In this document: positions 42,010 through 51,588 of the stretch, in pieces
Numbering within the stretch: position 1 is the stretch's first letter
Layout of the letters: each line of letters starts with the position of its first letter
Assembly: GCF_008692035.1 (NCBI RefSeq)
Contig: NZ_VTFG01000002.1
Coordinates: forward strand, 930,001-994,000
Direction of reading: 5' to 3'
Source: Pseudomonas marginalis
GTDB lineage: Bacteria > Pseudomonadota > Gammaproteobacteria > Pseudomonadales > Pseudomonadaceae
DNA length: 64,000 nucleotides
Made by a program: the position numbers and the translations under genes
Notes under the pieces: generated by a model
Seen by the model: the letters and a program-made list of their open reading frames with translations, nothing else
What the model was told of the DNA's origin: nothing
Database searches by the model: none

Positions 42010-44781
42010 CTAAGTTTTGATGGCGCCGTTGCGCCGCATTTTTTGCATTTCCTCGGCCAGCACCCGGGCACCCCGACGAATATCAGCAGGTGACATCCGC
42101 CCGCTGCTGTCGTGGTAGTGATAGCTGTTACCGGCCCCTCCCAACTGCCCCTCTCCACTGGCTGCCTGGCGGATGACATTGGCGTATTGCTTAGGCAGCA
42201 CCATTTCCTGCTCGTGGAGTTGCGTCATGGGGTTGGTACCGGCAGGGATGTCATAGCCGCCCTCGGCCGAGGCGACGTTTTTCACCAGGCCGAATACGAA
42301 TGCGCCTGCAGCAACTGCAGCCGCCGCGCCGAGGATCGGACCAATGATTGGAATGGCGGACATGGCTGCAAAAGCACCGGCCATGGCCTGCCAGGCACTG
42401 GCAATGATGTTTTTGATCGTGGCTGCACCCCAGATCGCTACGGACATGGCCGCACCACCTGCCTCTGCTGCCGTTCGAACGCCAACACCCACTACAGTCG
42501 CACCGGTTTTAGCCGTTTCGCCGAACATCCAGGCCATCAACGGCTTGGTGACCATGTTCTCAACGAACGCGGTTCCGATGCTGGTGAAGATCCCGCGCAG
42601 CAGGCCCTGGGTGCTCATGGTGCCGCTGATGATCCCGGTAAGCCCGCTCGACCAGCTGGTACGCAGGCTGTCGACCATGCCCGTCCAGTTGCTTTGCGAT
42701 TCGAAGGTTTGCTGCCTGCCAATCACAGCCATGCTGTTGCGGTGGGTTTGCTCCAGCGCCAGGATCTGCTGCTGGACCTGCTGCAGGGCGACCGGGTTAC
42801 GGTCAGGATCCTGCTCCAGCAGCGCTTTACGTTCGGCCAATGCCTGAGCTTCGATCGCATACCGTTGCTTTTCGAACTCGGCCTGGGCCTGCAGTAGCTG
42901 GCCTTGGGTGATCAGGTTGGCCTGCAGATCCAGCTGGGCCATCTGTTCGGCATGGGCAACATCGGTAAGCCGCGCCTGCTGATCGGCTGCCAGCTGCTGC
43001 TGTTTCATGTTGGTGATTTGCTGCTGCTTTTCGCGCTCTACAGCAACCACTTCAGCCGCAGCCTTGCGGTATTCCTGGCTGTCCTGGCCATAGAGTTGCC
43101 GGCTGCGCTCCAAGGTCTGCTGAGCGATCTGCAGGCGCGCGTCCATGTTGTTGCGGTATTGCTGTGCCTGGGCCTGTAGATCGGCAAAGGCTTGGCCTTC
43201 GTCCTGCCGGCGCAACGCATTCAATGACGCCAGGTAATTGCGCTGAACGCTCAAGCGTTCGGCCGCGCTCAAATCCGTGCGCTTGAGAATGCCCTGCCAG
43301 TACTGCATTTCCTGCTGCTGAGAAAACTGCAGGAAGGTACCCTGCTCGGCCTGCTGCTGGGCGTGAGCGACCTTTTGCGCGTCCAATGCCTCTGCCCACT
43401 GGCTGACACGCGAGGCGGTCTTAGCTGGAGGGGTTACCGGGTCTTCGGTCTTTTTTGGTGGAGTAGTGGATTCAACCACTTTTTTCCGATGTTCGACGGC
43501 TGCCGCGTAAGCCTGCTCCAGCTTGGTCAGTTGGGCGATCTCAATGCCATAAGCCGTAGGACTGACTCTGCCCTGCTGTGGCGCCTTGGTCAGGGCTGTA
43601 TTGCCGGTCGCGGCCATCTCGGCCACTTTGCGCCGCTGCTCTTCGATGCGAGCGGAACGGGAGCGCATACCCGCGTCGACTTCTTCCAGCTTGTTGGACA
43701 CCAACTGCATGTTTTCCAGCAGCAGGCGTTCCTCGGCCAGTGTTGCTTCAAGCGGTGCCTTACTGCCTCCAGCACGCGGACCTGCCGTAAAGTTCGCCAG
43801 CATTTGTTCGTAGCGGGCGACATTGGCAGCGACCTCATCAACGGTCACCCCAACCCCCGTCATGCTTTTCAGCAGGTTGTTAAACCAACTGGCAGTCTCC
43901 GACAGCCGCTTGTTCAGGCTGATGAAGACAGGCTCAAGAATGGTGCCGATGGTGACCTGCAGCTGGTTGCTTTTGGAGTCGAGCTCGGCCTGGCTACCGG
44001 TCAACCCATCGGCCGCTTTGGCGGCGTTGCCGACCTGGGCCTCTGTTTCTTTCATGATGCCGTTGTATTCGGCCGTGATCTTTTGCGAGTCCGACAACTT
44101 GTCACGACTGGTGCCGATGCTCTTGGCGTACTCGTCCCACATTTTGGCGACGTTTTTCGTAACACCGGCGTTATCCACCAGCACCGAGTTTTCGTTTTTC
44201 AAGCCCTCGGTGGCCGACACCACAGCTTCCGACATGCTGAGATTGGCTTGCCGGTTGAACGCTGCAGCGTCTTTCAGGCGGTTGATTACCGCCACTGCCT
44301 GGTCGACGTTGTAACCACGACTGAGCAGGTTTTGCAGGGCTTTGGCCGCGTCACCGACGCTGAGCAAGCCGTCAGAGGCGAGCTTGTTGGCCTCATCCAT
44401 GGCCCGACCAATGCCGACGCCGGCATGATTGGCCACCGCTTCCAGGCCACGGTAAGCAGCTTCCTGTTGGATCGCCGCGTCCTTGCTATCGCTAACGATC
44501 TGGCCAAGCTTGAAAGCACCCAGACCGAACACTCCCGCAATGCCAGCCGCCACACCACCGAGGCCCGAACGCATGATGGTGCTGACGCCAGAAAAAGCTT
44601 CATTCACTGCGGGACCAAAACGAGAAAGCCGGGTCTGACTGCCGACCATCTCGGTGTTAATTGCCCTCAATTCGCGGCTGAACGTCGTCCGAGCGTCACG
44701 CATGTTGCGCTCAATGCTTTCAACTGCACGGTCGAAACCCTGTGTGCCGGCGGTAAACTGGTACGCAATGTTTTTTTCCAT
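42010..44781 (-). CDS. Siphovirus tail tape measure protein
   Basis: 923-aa. The N-terminal part resembles TP901-type tape proteins; there is a long Gln-rich coiled coil (about 480-690: QQAEQGTFLQFSQQQEMQYWQ is cut to pattern), then hydrophobic segments (ANVIGAAAAVA...). Length predicts a tail longer than that of the tailocin. It ends in front of DUF2460. The gene is followed upstream by a plus-strand moron. Confidence 0.9.
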   Translation of the reverse strand: MEKNIAYQFTAGTQGFDRAVESIERNMRDARTTFSRELRAINTEMVGSQTRLSRFGPAVNEAFSGVSTIMRSGLGGVAAGIAGVFGLGAFKLGQIVSDSKDAAIQQEAAYRGLEAVANHAGVGIGRAMDEANKLASDGLLSVGDAAKALQNLLSRGYNVDQAVAVINRLKDAAAFNRQANLSMSEAVVSATEGLKNENSVLVDNAGVTKNVAKMWDEYAKSIGTSRDKLSDSQKITAEYNGIMKETEAQVGNAAKAADGLTGSQAELDSKSNQLQVTIGTILEPVFISLNKRLSETASWFNNLLKSMTGVGVTVDEVAANVARYEQMLANFTAGPRAGGSKAPLEATLAEERLLLENMQLVSNKLEEVDAGMRSRSARIEEQRRKVAEMAATGNTALTKAPQQGRVSPTAYGIEIAQLTKLEQAYAAAVEHRKKVVESTTPPKKTEDPVTPPAKTASRVSQWAEALDAQKVAHAQQQAEQGTFLQFSQQQEMQYWQGILKRTDLSAAERLSVQRNYLASLNALRRQDEGQAFADLQAQAQQYRNNMDARLQIAQQTLERSRQLYGQDSQEYRKAAAEVVAVEREKQQQITNMKQQQLAADQQARLTDVAHAEQMAQLDLQANLITQGQLLQAQAEFEKQRYAIEAQALAERKALLEQDPDRNPVALQQVQQQILALEQTHRNSMAVIGRQQTFESQSNWTGMVDSLRTSWSSGLTGIISGTMSTQGLLRGIFTSIGTAFVENMVTKPLMAWMFGETAKTGATVVGVGVRTAAEAGGAAMSVAIWGAATIKNIIASAWQAMAGAFAAMSAIPIIGPILGAAAAVAAGAFVFGLVKNVASAEGGYDIPAGTNPMTQLHEQEMVLPKQYANVIRQAASGEGQLGGAGNSYHYHDSSGRMSPADIRRGARVLAEEMQKMRRNGAIKT

Positions 44782-45065
44782 AACATCGTCTCAATTTGAA
44801 AATGTGGACAAATACCTCAAGGCAGAACAACAACTTAAAATAGCGGACCAACTTTTAGTCATCGTTATAATTTGTCGAACATCTTATAAAATATTTATAA
44901 AAATGATCAAAAAGTCAGGTTCGCAAAATTTTTACTGCCCCCCCCTTTGCAAATTCGATACTTGTCTGCTAGACCATTTATAAAAAAGCAAGCGACCACG
45001 TAAACCTGCCAATAGAAACACTGTTAGGCCACTAACTGACTCATTTCTGAAACAGGGGAATCAAC

Positions 45066-46106
45066 ATGAGCTTAAAAAAAGCAATCGTAACTGTAGCGAT
45101 CACTTCATCACTGCTCGGGTGTGTCTCAGATGACACAGGTCCCGGGAAGAATTTCGGCTGGAAAACTCTAAGCCCTCCTGTCGAAAAAGCGTTAGGACGT
45201 TACGTGGAGCGCGACTCAGGAAACGTATACCTGGGTGGAATTGGCTACACGATTAGTGATGACACAGTCTTTACGTCGCCCTCTTATAATGATGTGAAGT
45301 CGGAAGATTACTCAAACTACAAACTCGGGGCAGAGGCGTCATTCAAAGGCGTCTTGGCAAAAGCCGGGATTGAACATTCGGCAAATGATAGTTCAAGCGC
45401 CTCAGGATGGTCTGTCACTCAAATAAAAGACTTTAGTCGTGGCGCCCCGATCGACAAGGAGTTTGTTTACAAATGCATCATGGTATCCGATTATACCTTT
45501 GAAGCAAAAAGCAAAACATCAGCCAACTTAGATCTAGATGCAAGTACATTAGCAAAAACTTTCGGAGTCTCCGTTGCAAAAATAAACTTGAGCACATCTC
45601 CAGAATCGCCAGATTCACTAAAAATCATCGTTAAAAACCCTAATCTATGCCTGTCATATGTTTCCGCGAAGTTGAGCACTCCTTGGCTTGGAGGTAAGGG
45701 AAAGGTTAACACAGTTACGAAGAACGACGAAAACAACGTAAACAAAAGCAATTTCAACCTAAAACTAAATGAATCTAGCGAACCTAGAAGTGCCGATCTT
45801 GGAAATTCTGCAAAGGAGAGAAAACCTCTTTACCGTCTTACAGTGAGAGGCACCCAAGACGCGCCAGTTCTCAGCATCTGGAGGGAAGATCGGGAAAACA
45901 TTGATGCACCACCAGTGTATTTCCCACTCAAAGAAAAAGCACCAGGCCAATGGTTTGGGCAATATGGCATAGAACAGTATTATTACAGCGATATGAAATA
46001 CGCTCTAATCAGAATCGAAATCGACGCAAAAATACTTCCAGATAAATCTATACAAGTAAAGTCAGCAGAAATCTACTCGCAAAAATTGAACCTTTCTTTG
46101 AGGTAA
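45066..46106 (+). CDS. Lipoprotein moron within the tail operon
   Basis: 346-aa predicted lipoprotein: SSLLGC lipobox with Cys19. It runs against the phage late genes, is strongly A/T-rich, and has its own 284-base A/T-rich leader (44,782-45,065, with TATAAT-like sequence at 44,866). I recognise no domain. Such inserts (morons) are usually expressed from the lysogen; one option is superinfection exclusion. The hairpin at 46127-46162 ends it. Confidence 0.75.
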   Translation: MSLKKAIVTVAITSSLLGCVSDDTGPGKNFGWKTLSPPVEKALGRYVERDSGNVYLGGIGYTISDDTVFTSPSYNDVKSEDYSNYKLGAEASFKGVLAKAGIEHSANDSSSASGWSVTQIKDFSRGAPIDKEFVYKCIMVSDYTFEAKSKTSANLDLDASTLAKTFGVSVAKINLSTSPESPDSLKIIVKNPNLCLSYVSAKLSTPWLGGKGKVNTVTKNDENNVNKSNFNLKLNESSEPRSADLGNSAKERKPLYRLTVRGTQDAPVLSIWREDRENIDAPPVYFPLKEKAPGQWFGQYGIEQYYYSDMKYALIRIEIDAKILPDKSIQVKSAEIYSQKLNLSLR

Positions 46107-46126
46107 CCTATAGGAAGCTCAATCCT

Positions 46127-46162
46127 CTCATAGCTCAGAGAACACTACATCTGAGCTATGAG
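46127..46162 (+). terminator. Hairpin between moron and tail chaperone
   Basis: Perfect 13-bp stem (46127-46139 with 46150-46162) and 10-nt loop, without a T-run. It separates two converging genes. Confidence 0.65.
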
Positions 46163-46163
46163 T

Positions 46164-46463
46164 TCACCTCACTAAAGTAAAAGCATCCAAGGCATGTCGT
46201 AAATGCTCAGGTAAATCGTCCCGCAAATCAGCGGCAATCTCGGATAAGTTACTTTCTAGTGCAGTAGCATCACTTATAGAAGGAGCAGCTTTATAGCCTA
46301 AATAGCCAGCGACTAGTACATGAACGGGCGGATGGTTTCGCCAGTAGTTAGTCATATGCCCCACCATGACCAGGTCCCAGTCACGCCGCAACGTAACCGG
46401 GCTTTGACCTGTACTTGCGATCAGGTGAGCGTAGAGTTGGCCCCAGTCGAAGGGGCCAGCGCT
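46164..46463 (-). CDS. Tail assembly chaperone extension (T-like), frameshift product
   Basis: This frame reads ...FDWGQLYAHLIAS, then TGQSPVTLRRDWDLVMVG and YWRNHPPVH, plainly coding and open upstream of the nearest ATG (46391). It lies in the -1 frame relative to the upstream chaperone, so it is probably reached by programmed frameshift, as lambda G-T. The start shown is the G-rich candidate slip site. Confidence 0.65.
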   Translation of the reverse strand, partial: SAGPFDWGQLYAHLIASTGQSPVTLRRDWDLVMVGHMTNYWRNHPPVHVLVAGYLGYKAAPSISDATALESNLSEIAADLRDDLPEHLRHALDAFTLVR

Positions 46464-46765
46464 TCCCCCGGTTCCGGTTCCGTAACTTCCAAGCCCGAGG
46501 CACTCATAACAGCATCCAGCGCGTCACGCATGTTGCGAAGATCCAGAAGGGCTGCCACCTCTGCCCGCTCGATGTCGGGGTAGTTACGCCGCAATGCCGC
46601 GTGCGTGGCATCGATCACCGTCGCGATACTGTCCCGGTCCATGTTGCCGGCCATCACCGCGTTGATCCGCTCCAGCAGTTGCTCCAGATCCCCCAGCGCC
46701 AGGGGTGGGATGACAAGCGTTTTCCCTGGAAACGGGAACGAAACGCCAGGAACATTCACGACCGT
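46421..46765 (-). CDS. Tail assembly chaperone (G-like)
   Basis: About 114 aa from ATG 46765 (MTVVNVPGVSF), placed between major tail protein and tape measure, the lambda G position. KTLVIPPLALGDLEQLLERI and a C-terminal acidic Glu/Pro-rich end. It is read through to the T-like frame. The overlap with the major tail gene by one base fits coupled translation. Confidence 0.75.
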   Translation of the reverse strand, partial: TVVNVPGVSFPFPGKTLVIPPLALGDLEQLLERINAVMAGNMDRDSIATVIDATHAALRRNYPDIERAEVAALLDLRNMRDALDAVMSASGLEVTEPEPGEALAPSTGANSTLT

Positions 46766-47520
46766 CATTCGTTGGCACTCCAGTAGCACACCTCGCCGAA
46801 CTCATCCGCATAACCGGTGAATTCAAAGTCCGGGATGGTGTAGTCGTCCTGTTTGGTGGCGATCCCGAGCTTGTTGCTGACAAAGTTCGGCACACGCACA
46901 TACACAGTCTTGCCCTTGTATTTCAGGACCAGCTCGCCCTGGAATACAGGCATGTCCCCCATGGGCAGGTTTTTCACCGACAGGCTTTTCCCCGTCGTAA
47001 CCGTGTAGCGGTAATCAATGAACACCGACTTAGCCACGTCTGCAGCGGCAAATGCATATTCCCCCGTGGCGGCATCAAAGGTGTACTGCCCAACTGCAGG
47101 CGCGCTCAGTACCCGTACGCAAGGGATCGCGCCGGCGCCGCGTACACCAAGATCGCCCGAGAGCGTCCCGCCCGCCGGAGGCTCCACGGTAATGGTGGCC
47201 CCTGCAGGCACCGCTGTGGGCTCCGTGGAGTGATGAACCAACACCTGGCCGGTGGTCAGGGTCTGCCCGAACACCAGTTGATTCCACTGCAGCAGGCTGA
47301 TCTGGGCGGACTTTGCTTTGCCCGTCAGCTTGCCCTGGCCCCGCGCCGCGTCGACCGCAAACTGCTCGCTGCCGAACAGTTCCTTGGAATCAAACGACAG
47401 ATCCACCGAGGCTTCTTGCATGATGCCCAGCAGGATGGGGGTCGGCGCGGAAATGGCATTGCCATAGGCGTCCATCAGCGGAGTGGCGTAAAACAACCCG
47501 CTGCCGAATGCGATTTGCAT
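46765..47520 (-). CDS. Major tail tube protein
   Basis: 251-aa siphovirus tube protein. The N-terminal MQIAFGSGLFYATPL and C-terminal IPDFEFTGYADEFGEV resemble phage tail tube proteins; a Ig-like insert (VRGAGAIPCVRVLSAPAV) lies in the middle. It forms the tail tube that carries DNA. Confidence 0.82.
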   Translation of the reverse strand: MQIAFGSGLFYATPLMDAYGNAISAPTPILLGIMQEASVDLSFDSKELFGSEQFAVDAARGQGKLTGKAKSAQISLLQWNQLVFGQTLTTGQVLVHHSTEPTAVPAGATITVEPPAGGTLSGDLGVRGAGAIPCVRVLSAPAVGQYTFDAATGEYAFAAADVAKSVFIDYRYTVTTGKSLSVKNLPMGDMPVFQGELVLKYKGKTVYVRVPNFVSNKLGIATKQDDYTIPDFEFTGYADEFGEVCYWSANE

Positions 47521-47530
47521 AATGTGTTCC

Positions 47531-47983
47531 TCAGTAAAAGGTAGGTCCGGCCGTCAGGTCGCCGGTGTTGCACAGGTAGGTAAAGCGGTAGCGCACCATG
47601 CAGTTGCCGGCGGTGTTGTCGCCCTCGTCTTCGATCCAGTCGATGTAGAAGCGCTGCACCCGATCCGCCTCTTCAAAGGCGTCCTCTGCCATCAGGACCG
47701 CATGCACGGCAACCTTGACCAAGTCGGCGACCTGATCCCAGGCAGCACCTGTGACCGTGTCCTCCCGGGCGATGATTTCCACCGTCAGCTCGAACTGGTT
47801 ACGATCCACTGCAGCGCTTTCGCGCTCACACGTTTCAAGGTCAGGGCGCAGCACGATCGCGGGCGTCATGTCCCGCTTGATCGCCTCAGTACGACTGCGG
47901 TACACCCGGTCTGCCGCCAAGGTACCGGCGGCCAAAATCAGCGCCTGCGCCTTTGCGACGATGCGTTCTTGAATCGAGGGCAT
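47531..47983 (-). CDS. Tail terminator-like minor tail protein
   Basis: 150-aa, resembling lambda U/Z-type proteins in position (between head joining genes and the tail tube). SIQERIVAKAQALI and FELTVEIIAR. Ten bases separate it from the tail tube gene. Function is inferred from position. Confidence 0.65.
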   Translation of the reverse strand: MPSIQERIVAKAQALILAAGTLAADRVYRSRTEAIKRDMTPAIVLRPDLETCERESAAVDRNQFELTVEIIAREDTVTGAAWDQVADLVKVAVHAVLMAEDAFEEADRVQRFYIDWIEDEGDNTAGNCMVRYRFTYLCNTGDLTAGPTFY

Positions 47984-47988
47984 GAGGG

Positions 47989-48276
47989 TTAAACCTTGGT
48001 GAGGGAGGCCAGGCTAAAGGCGCCGTCATCGATCATCCGGCGGTCACGGACGCGAAAATTCACACCGGCGACGGTGATCAGTTTGGGGTTATCGATGCCC
48101 AGGCGCTCGGCCTCGGCGGTGATGATCAGGATCTCGTAGCCGGTGGACTGGCTGTTGGTGCCACCCATACCGTGGATCTCGTCCGGCATATCCCGCGCGG
48201 CCAGAAACGGCTGACCATCAACCATCCCGCCGACGTCGAAGTCCTCAAGGAAGCCCCTGAGATCTTCGTCAAGCAT
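47989..48276 (-). CDS. Head-tail joining protein (FII-like)
   Basis: 95-aa, with VAGVNFRVRDRRMIDDGAFS near the C-terminus, a common head-tail joining pattern. Start overlaps the upstream gene by 8 bases. Confidence 0.65.
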   Translation of the reverse strand: MLDEDLRGFLEDFDVGGMVDGQPFLAARDMPDEIHGMGGTNSQSTGYEILIITAEAERLGIDNPKLITVAGVNFRVRDRRMIDDGAFSLASLTKV

Positions 48277-48478
48277 CAGGGCTCACCTTGGCGGGCTTGC
48301 GTCCGCCCTCACCCGCAGCGGGAGGTGCCGGTGCTGGCTCGACCACCAACACTTCCAACTGGTGGCGAAAGCGCTGGGCCACGTCATCAGGCAACTCGAT
48401 CACGCCCCCCGCACCGGTCAGTTTGTCATCTGGCCCGCGAAAGGAGCCGGATAACACCGTGTAGGATTTATTCGGCAT
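48269..48478 (-). CDS. Small head gene, function unknown
   Basis: 69-aa, MPNKSYTVLSGS start, proline/alanine-rich C-terminus. It overlaps both neighbours by about 10 bases. I recognise no domain; by position a head completion or decoration-type protein. Confidence 0.6.
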   Translation of the reverse strand: MPNKSYTVLSGSFRGPDDKLTGAGGVIELPDDVAQRFRHQLEVLVVEPAPAPPAAGEGGRKPAKVSPDA

Positions 48479-48716
48479 TACGCTCTCCTGCGACCCTCTC
48501 CAGTTTCGTCAACCGCTGCCCCAACGCCTTGTCCGGCTCGCCGGGGATCACAATCACCTCCCCGGCTTTGAACTGAACGGGCGACACAATGGTGTAGCGA
48601 CCCTTCTTGTTTTCGACCGGCTCCAGGTTATGCGCACGCGCACTGGCCTGGGCCGCATTCAGGATCAGTTCCCCCCCATAAAGGGTAATCGTCTGTTCCA
48701 CGCGGTATTTCGGCAT
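48468..48716 (-). CDS. Small head gene, function unknown
   Basis: 82-aa protein with YRVEQTITLYGGELILN and a helical C-terminus (LGQRLTKLERV). It follows the capsid gene and precedes the next small head gene. Function unknown. Confidence 0.6.
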   Translation of the reverse strand: MPKYRVEQTITLYGGELILNAAQASARAHNLEPVENKKGRYTIVSPVQFKAGEVIVIPGEPDKALGQRLTKLERVAGERNAE

Positions 48717-48751
48717 ATCAATGCCCTCAGTGAGGTGTGAGGCCGAAAGGC

Positions 48752-49699
48752 TTACGCCACCAGTTGGTTAAGAACGGCGTACTGCCAGCGCCCAAAACCC
48801 ACGTTGCGCCAGGTGTCGACGCCGTATTGATGGGCATCGTTGTCGAATTCGTACTCCGAGCCCTCGGCCTTGGCTTTCATGGCCACGTCGGTTTCCTGCT
48901 GGCGAATGAACGCTTTCAAACGACCGTCCGTGCGGAAGGTCACGAATTTGTCCTGCCAGGCGTTGAGGCGCACGTTACCCACCACGCGGACAACCACGTT
49001 GTCCGGCATGACGATCTCGCTGATGTTGGTACCGCGCGGCACGCTGAGCGCTGTCTGCGCAACGCTCAGCAGGTTGAATGGCACCATCACCAGAAACTCG
49101 CGTGCCAGTTCGTTGATGGGTTCGCCCTGGTCATCCTTGAAGCTGGTCAACTGGGTGACTGATCGAGCAACCGCCTGCTGAAACTCCTCAACGCTCGGCC
49201 GGCTGGGCGTCCCGTGAAGTGTTGCTGGCAGTTCGGAGATGTCGGTGGTGATCTTGTTGGACTGCACGCCGCTCTGGCCTTCTTCGTGGTCGGTATCGAA
49301 GAAGTACTGGCCGTCATAGCAGGTCTGGCTTTCGCCGTTGAGCAGCAGCACCGACAGCAGTCGCGCCCAGTGCGCGTTGGTGCGGTCGGCCAACTCGCCC
49401 AGGCGGATGCGCAACTGTCCGGTTTTATCGCGGCGCAGCTCGGTGACCAGCACTTCGAGGGTGGCCTCAAAATGCAGGTTTTCGATTTCGAGATCAGCGC
49501 TGATAAAGCCCTTAGCGTGGCGACCACCAATCCACTCACGCAAGGTCGGTACCATGCCGATCCATGGATAGGTTTCTTTGGCCTGGTCGGAGTCGAACAG
49601 ATTGGACACGGCGTCGATCCAGTTCGACCCCACATTCTGCTCGAGCAATTCGTAAAACATGCCGATGATGGCACGGCTGGAAAGTACTTCAGCACCCAT
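48752..49699 (-). CDS. Major capsid protein, Mu gpT-like
   Basis: 315-aa capsid subunit of the Mu gpT family rather than the lambda E family. WIGMVPTLREWIGG and SQTCYDGQYFFDTDH match Mu gpT segments (FPTLKEWVG, CYDGQNFFD). The C-terminus WRNVGFGRWQYAVL is typical. It follows a DUF2190 decoration protein, so the head is assembled from parts of different phage groups. Confidence 0.85.
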   Translation of the reverse strand: MGAEVLSSRAIIGMFYELLEQNVGSNWIDAVSNLFDSDQAKETYPWIGMVPTLREWIGGRHAKGFISADLEIENLHFEATLEVLVTELRRDKTGQLRIRLGELADRTNAHWARLLSVLLLNGESQTCYDGQYFFDTDHEEGQSGVQSNKITTDISELPATLHGTPSRPSVEEFQQAVARSVTQLTSFKDDQGEPINELAREFLVMVPFNLLSVAQTALSVPRGTNISEIVMPDNVVVRVVGNVRLNAWQDKFVTFRTDGRLKAFIRQQETDVAMKAKAEGSEYEFDNDAHQYGVDTWRNVGFGRWQYAVLNQLVA

Positions 49700-49762
49700 G
49701 GGTGATTCTCCTGAAGAAGGATAAGGTCAGAGAAAAGTTTGAAAAACGGGTTGAGTGATGCG

Positions 49763-50179
49763 TCAGGCCGCTGCAGGGATGGCCTGGGCGGTGAACTTGA
49801 CGATGCCGACGCCAGTGCGCACAAACCGGTGAACATGCCCGATCAGGCTGTTACCGGCGGCGTTGAGCAGAAACGTGCCGCTGTCGCTGGCATACACCGG
49901 CTTACCGATGTCGGTGATCGCCAGCGCGGTGACGGGCAGTTCAACTTTGCCGGCTTCGCGAAGACGCACGCGCGCTGCGGCAGCGGCGCCGATTCGATTA
50001 TCAACGCCGCGATCGGCGAAGCCCACGAACAGATCCCCTGCCGCCAGAGGACGTGCGAGTCCATTAGCCGCAACAATGCCAACCGCCGAACCTTCGAAAA
50101 TCTGCACGCCGGCCGCAACCGACAAATCGTTGATGTCCCCGATCTCATAAGCGCGGGGGGTATCGAGAGTGAGAGGCAT
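49763..50179 (-). CDS. Capsid decoration protein, DUF2190
   Basis: 138-aa, beta-rich cement protein that stabilises the expanded head. GGAG precedes ATG 50179, so I prefer MPLTLDTPRA over the ATG at 50197. GVQIFEGSAVGI and FVGFADRGVDN are DUF2190 segments. It lies between protease and capsid as in lambda C-D-E. Confidence 0.8.
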   Translation of the reverse strand: MPLTLDTPRAYEIGDINDLSVAAGVQIFEGSAVGIVAANGLARPLAAGDLFVGFADRGVDNRIGAAAAARVRLREAGKVELPVTALAITDIGKPVYASDSGTFLLNAAGNSLIGHVHRFVRTGVGIVKFTAQAIPAAA

Positions 50180-50221
50180 AGGATTCTCCAGAGCCATGGG
50201 TGGGAAGGAATTACCCGGTGT

Positions 50222-51586
50222 TTACTTTTTCAAGACCTTGACCAGGCCCCGCTCGGTGGCCTTGCGGTAGCCGTGATAGGCCTCGAAGGTGCCAAACTCG
50301 GCGCGCAGCTCCTTGTCGCCGTCCCAGGTAGCCTTGGCGCGTTCCTCCAGCGGCGCCTCGGGATCCTCCTTCACCGCCTCAGGGACTGCCGGTGGCGTCA
50401 GCACGTTGGGCACTGGCGCAGGCGCCTGGGTGCGAATGTCGACCAGAGCACCGGCGCGTTTGGTTTTTTCGGCGCCGATAACCTGCGCCGCCGCTTCGGC
50501 ACCGCTGGTTTTGCCGTCGAACTTGAGCGAGGCGATCAACTCTTCGTGCCCGGGCAGCGCGGCGGCTTCCACCGCCTGGATGCGTTCGCACTCGGCGCGG
50601 GCGCCGGCAGCTGCACCAGCGGCATGCGCGTCATGTTCCAGGCTGGCCAGCAGCTCGGCATGATTCGCGGCCAGGTATTCGCGGTTGATAACGGGTTTGT
50701 CTGCAGTCGGCGCGGGGGCGTTACTGTTGGTGGTGGTGGACATAGGTTTTTCTCCAGAAGAACTGCTGTTGAACTCGGCGATGAGTTGTTCAAGGGTGGA
50801 TTCACGGTCAGCCATGCCCAATGCCACGGCATCGGAGCCAATCCGCATATCGCCCTGGCCGAAGTCGGCCAAAACGGTTTCAACACTGAGGGCACGGTAA
50901 TTGGCGACGTCCTCGACAAAGATGTCAGTCAGCCGGTCGACATGGGCCTGAGCGACAGCACGTCCTGATTCAGTGCTGAAGTCAGGGCGTTTTTTCGGGC
51001 TCTGGCTGCTGACGATCTCAAAACTGCCGTCGTCGTCGCTTTTACGCACCGTCAGCACCGTGCCGATGGAGCCCACGGCGCCGGTGCGGCTCATGACGAT
51101 TTCATGGGCTGCTGCAGCTATCCAGTAGCCAGCGCTAGCCGCGTTACCGGACACATACGCAACCACCCGTTTGGGCGAGGCGCGGATCATCTGGCCGAAT
51201 TCAGCGATGCCACTGGCAATACCACCGGGGGTATCCATCACCAGGATGATGGTGTCGGTGCGCGGATCGTCGACGGCGGTGGTGAACTCCTTCGCCAGCA
51301 CATCCAGCGACGTCGCACCGGACAGCGCCGTAAACAAGTTGGCGTAGCGGAACACCGGGCCGGTGACGGGCAGCAATGCCACATTGCCGCGTTGGGTCAC
51401 TGCGCGGCTGTTCTGCAGGGGTTTACCCTGCCTGGCCTCCAAGGCTTCCGGGCCTTCATGTTCCCGGCGGGCGATGGCGGTGATGGTCTGCAGCATGTCC
51501 GGGGTGATGGCCCAGGGCTCGCGTGATACCAGGTCGAACGCCGTCACCCGGTGCACGGGAGGTGCATCGGTTGGGTTGTCGCTCAT
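50222..51586 (-). CDS. Capsid maturation protease, S49 (lambda C-like) with scaffold tail
   Basis: 454-aa. The N-terminal 260 residues form an S49/ClpP-fold protease: GNAASAGYW carries the catalytic Ser and MSRTGAVGSIG the Lys-side motif. The C-terminal 180 residues are Ala/Glu-rich, likely the scaffold. It matures the head from the portal end. Confidence 0.9.
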   Translation of the reverse strand: MSDNPTDAPPVHRVTAFDLVSREPWAITPDMLQTITAIARREHEGPEALEARQGKPLQNSRAVTQRGNVALLPVTGPVFRYANLFTALSGATSLDVLAKEFTTAVDDPRTDTIILVMDTPGGIASGIAEFGQMIRASPKRVVAYVSGNAASAGYWIAAAAHEIVMSRTGAVGSIGTVLTVRKSDDDGSFEIVSSQSPKKRPDFSTESGRAVAQAHVDRLTDIFVEDVANYRALSVETVLADFGQGDMRIGSDAVALGMADRESTLEQLIAEFNSSSSGEKPMSTTTNSNAPAPTADKPVINREYLAANHAELLASLEHDAHAAGAAAGARAECERIQAVEAAALPGHEELIASLKFDGKTSGAEAAAQVIGAEKTKRAGALVDIRTQAPAPVPNVLTPPAVPEAVKEDPEAPLEERAKATWDGDKELRAEFGTFEAYHGYRKATERGLVKVLKK

Positions 51587-51588
51587 AG

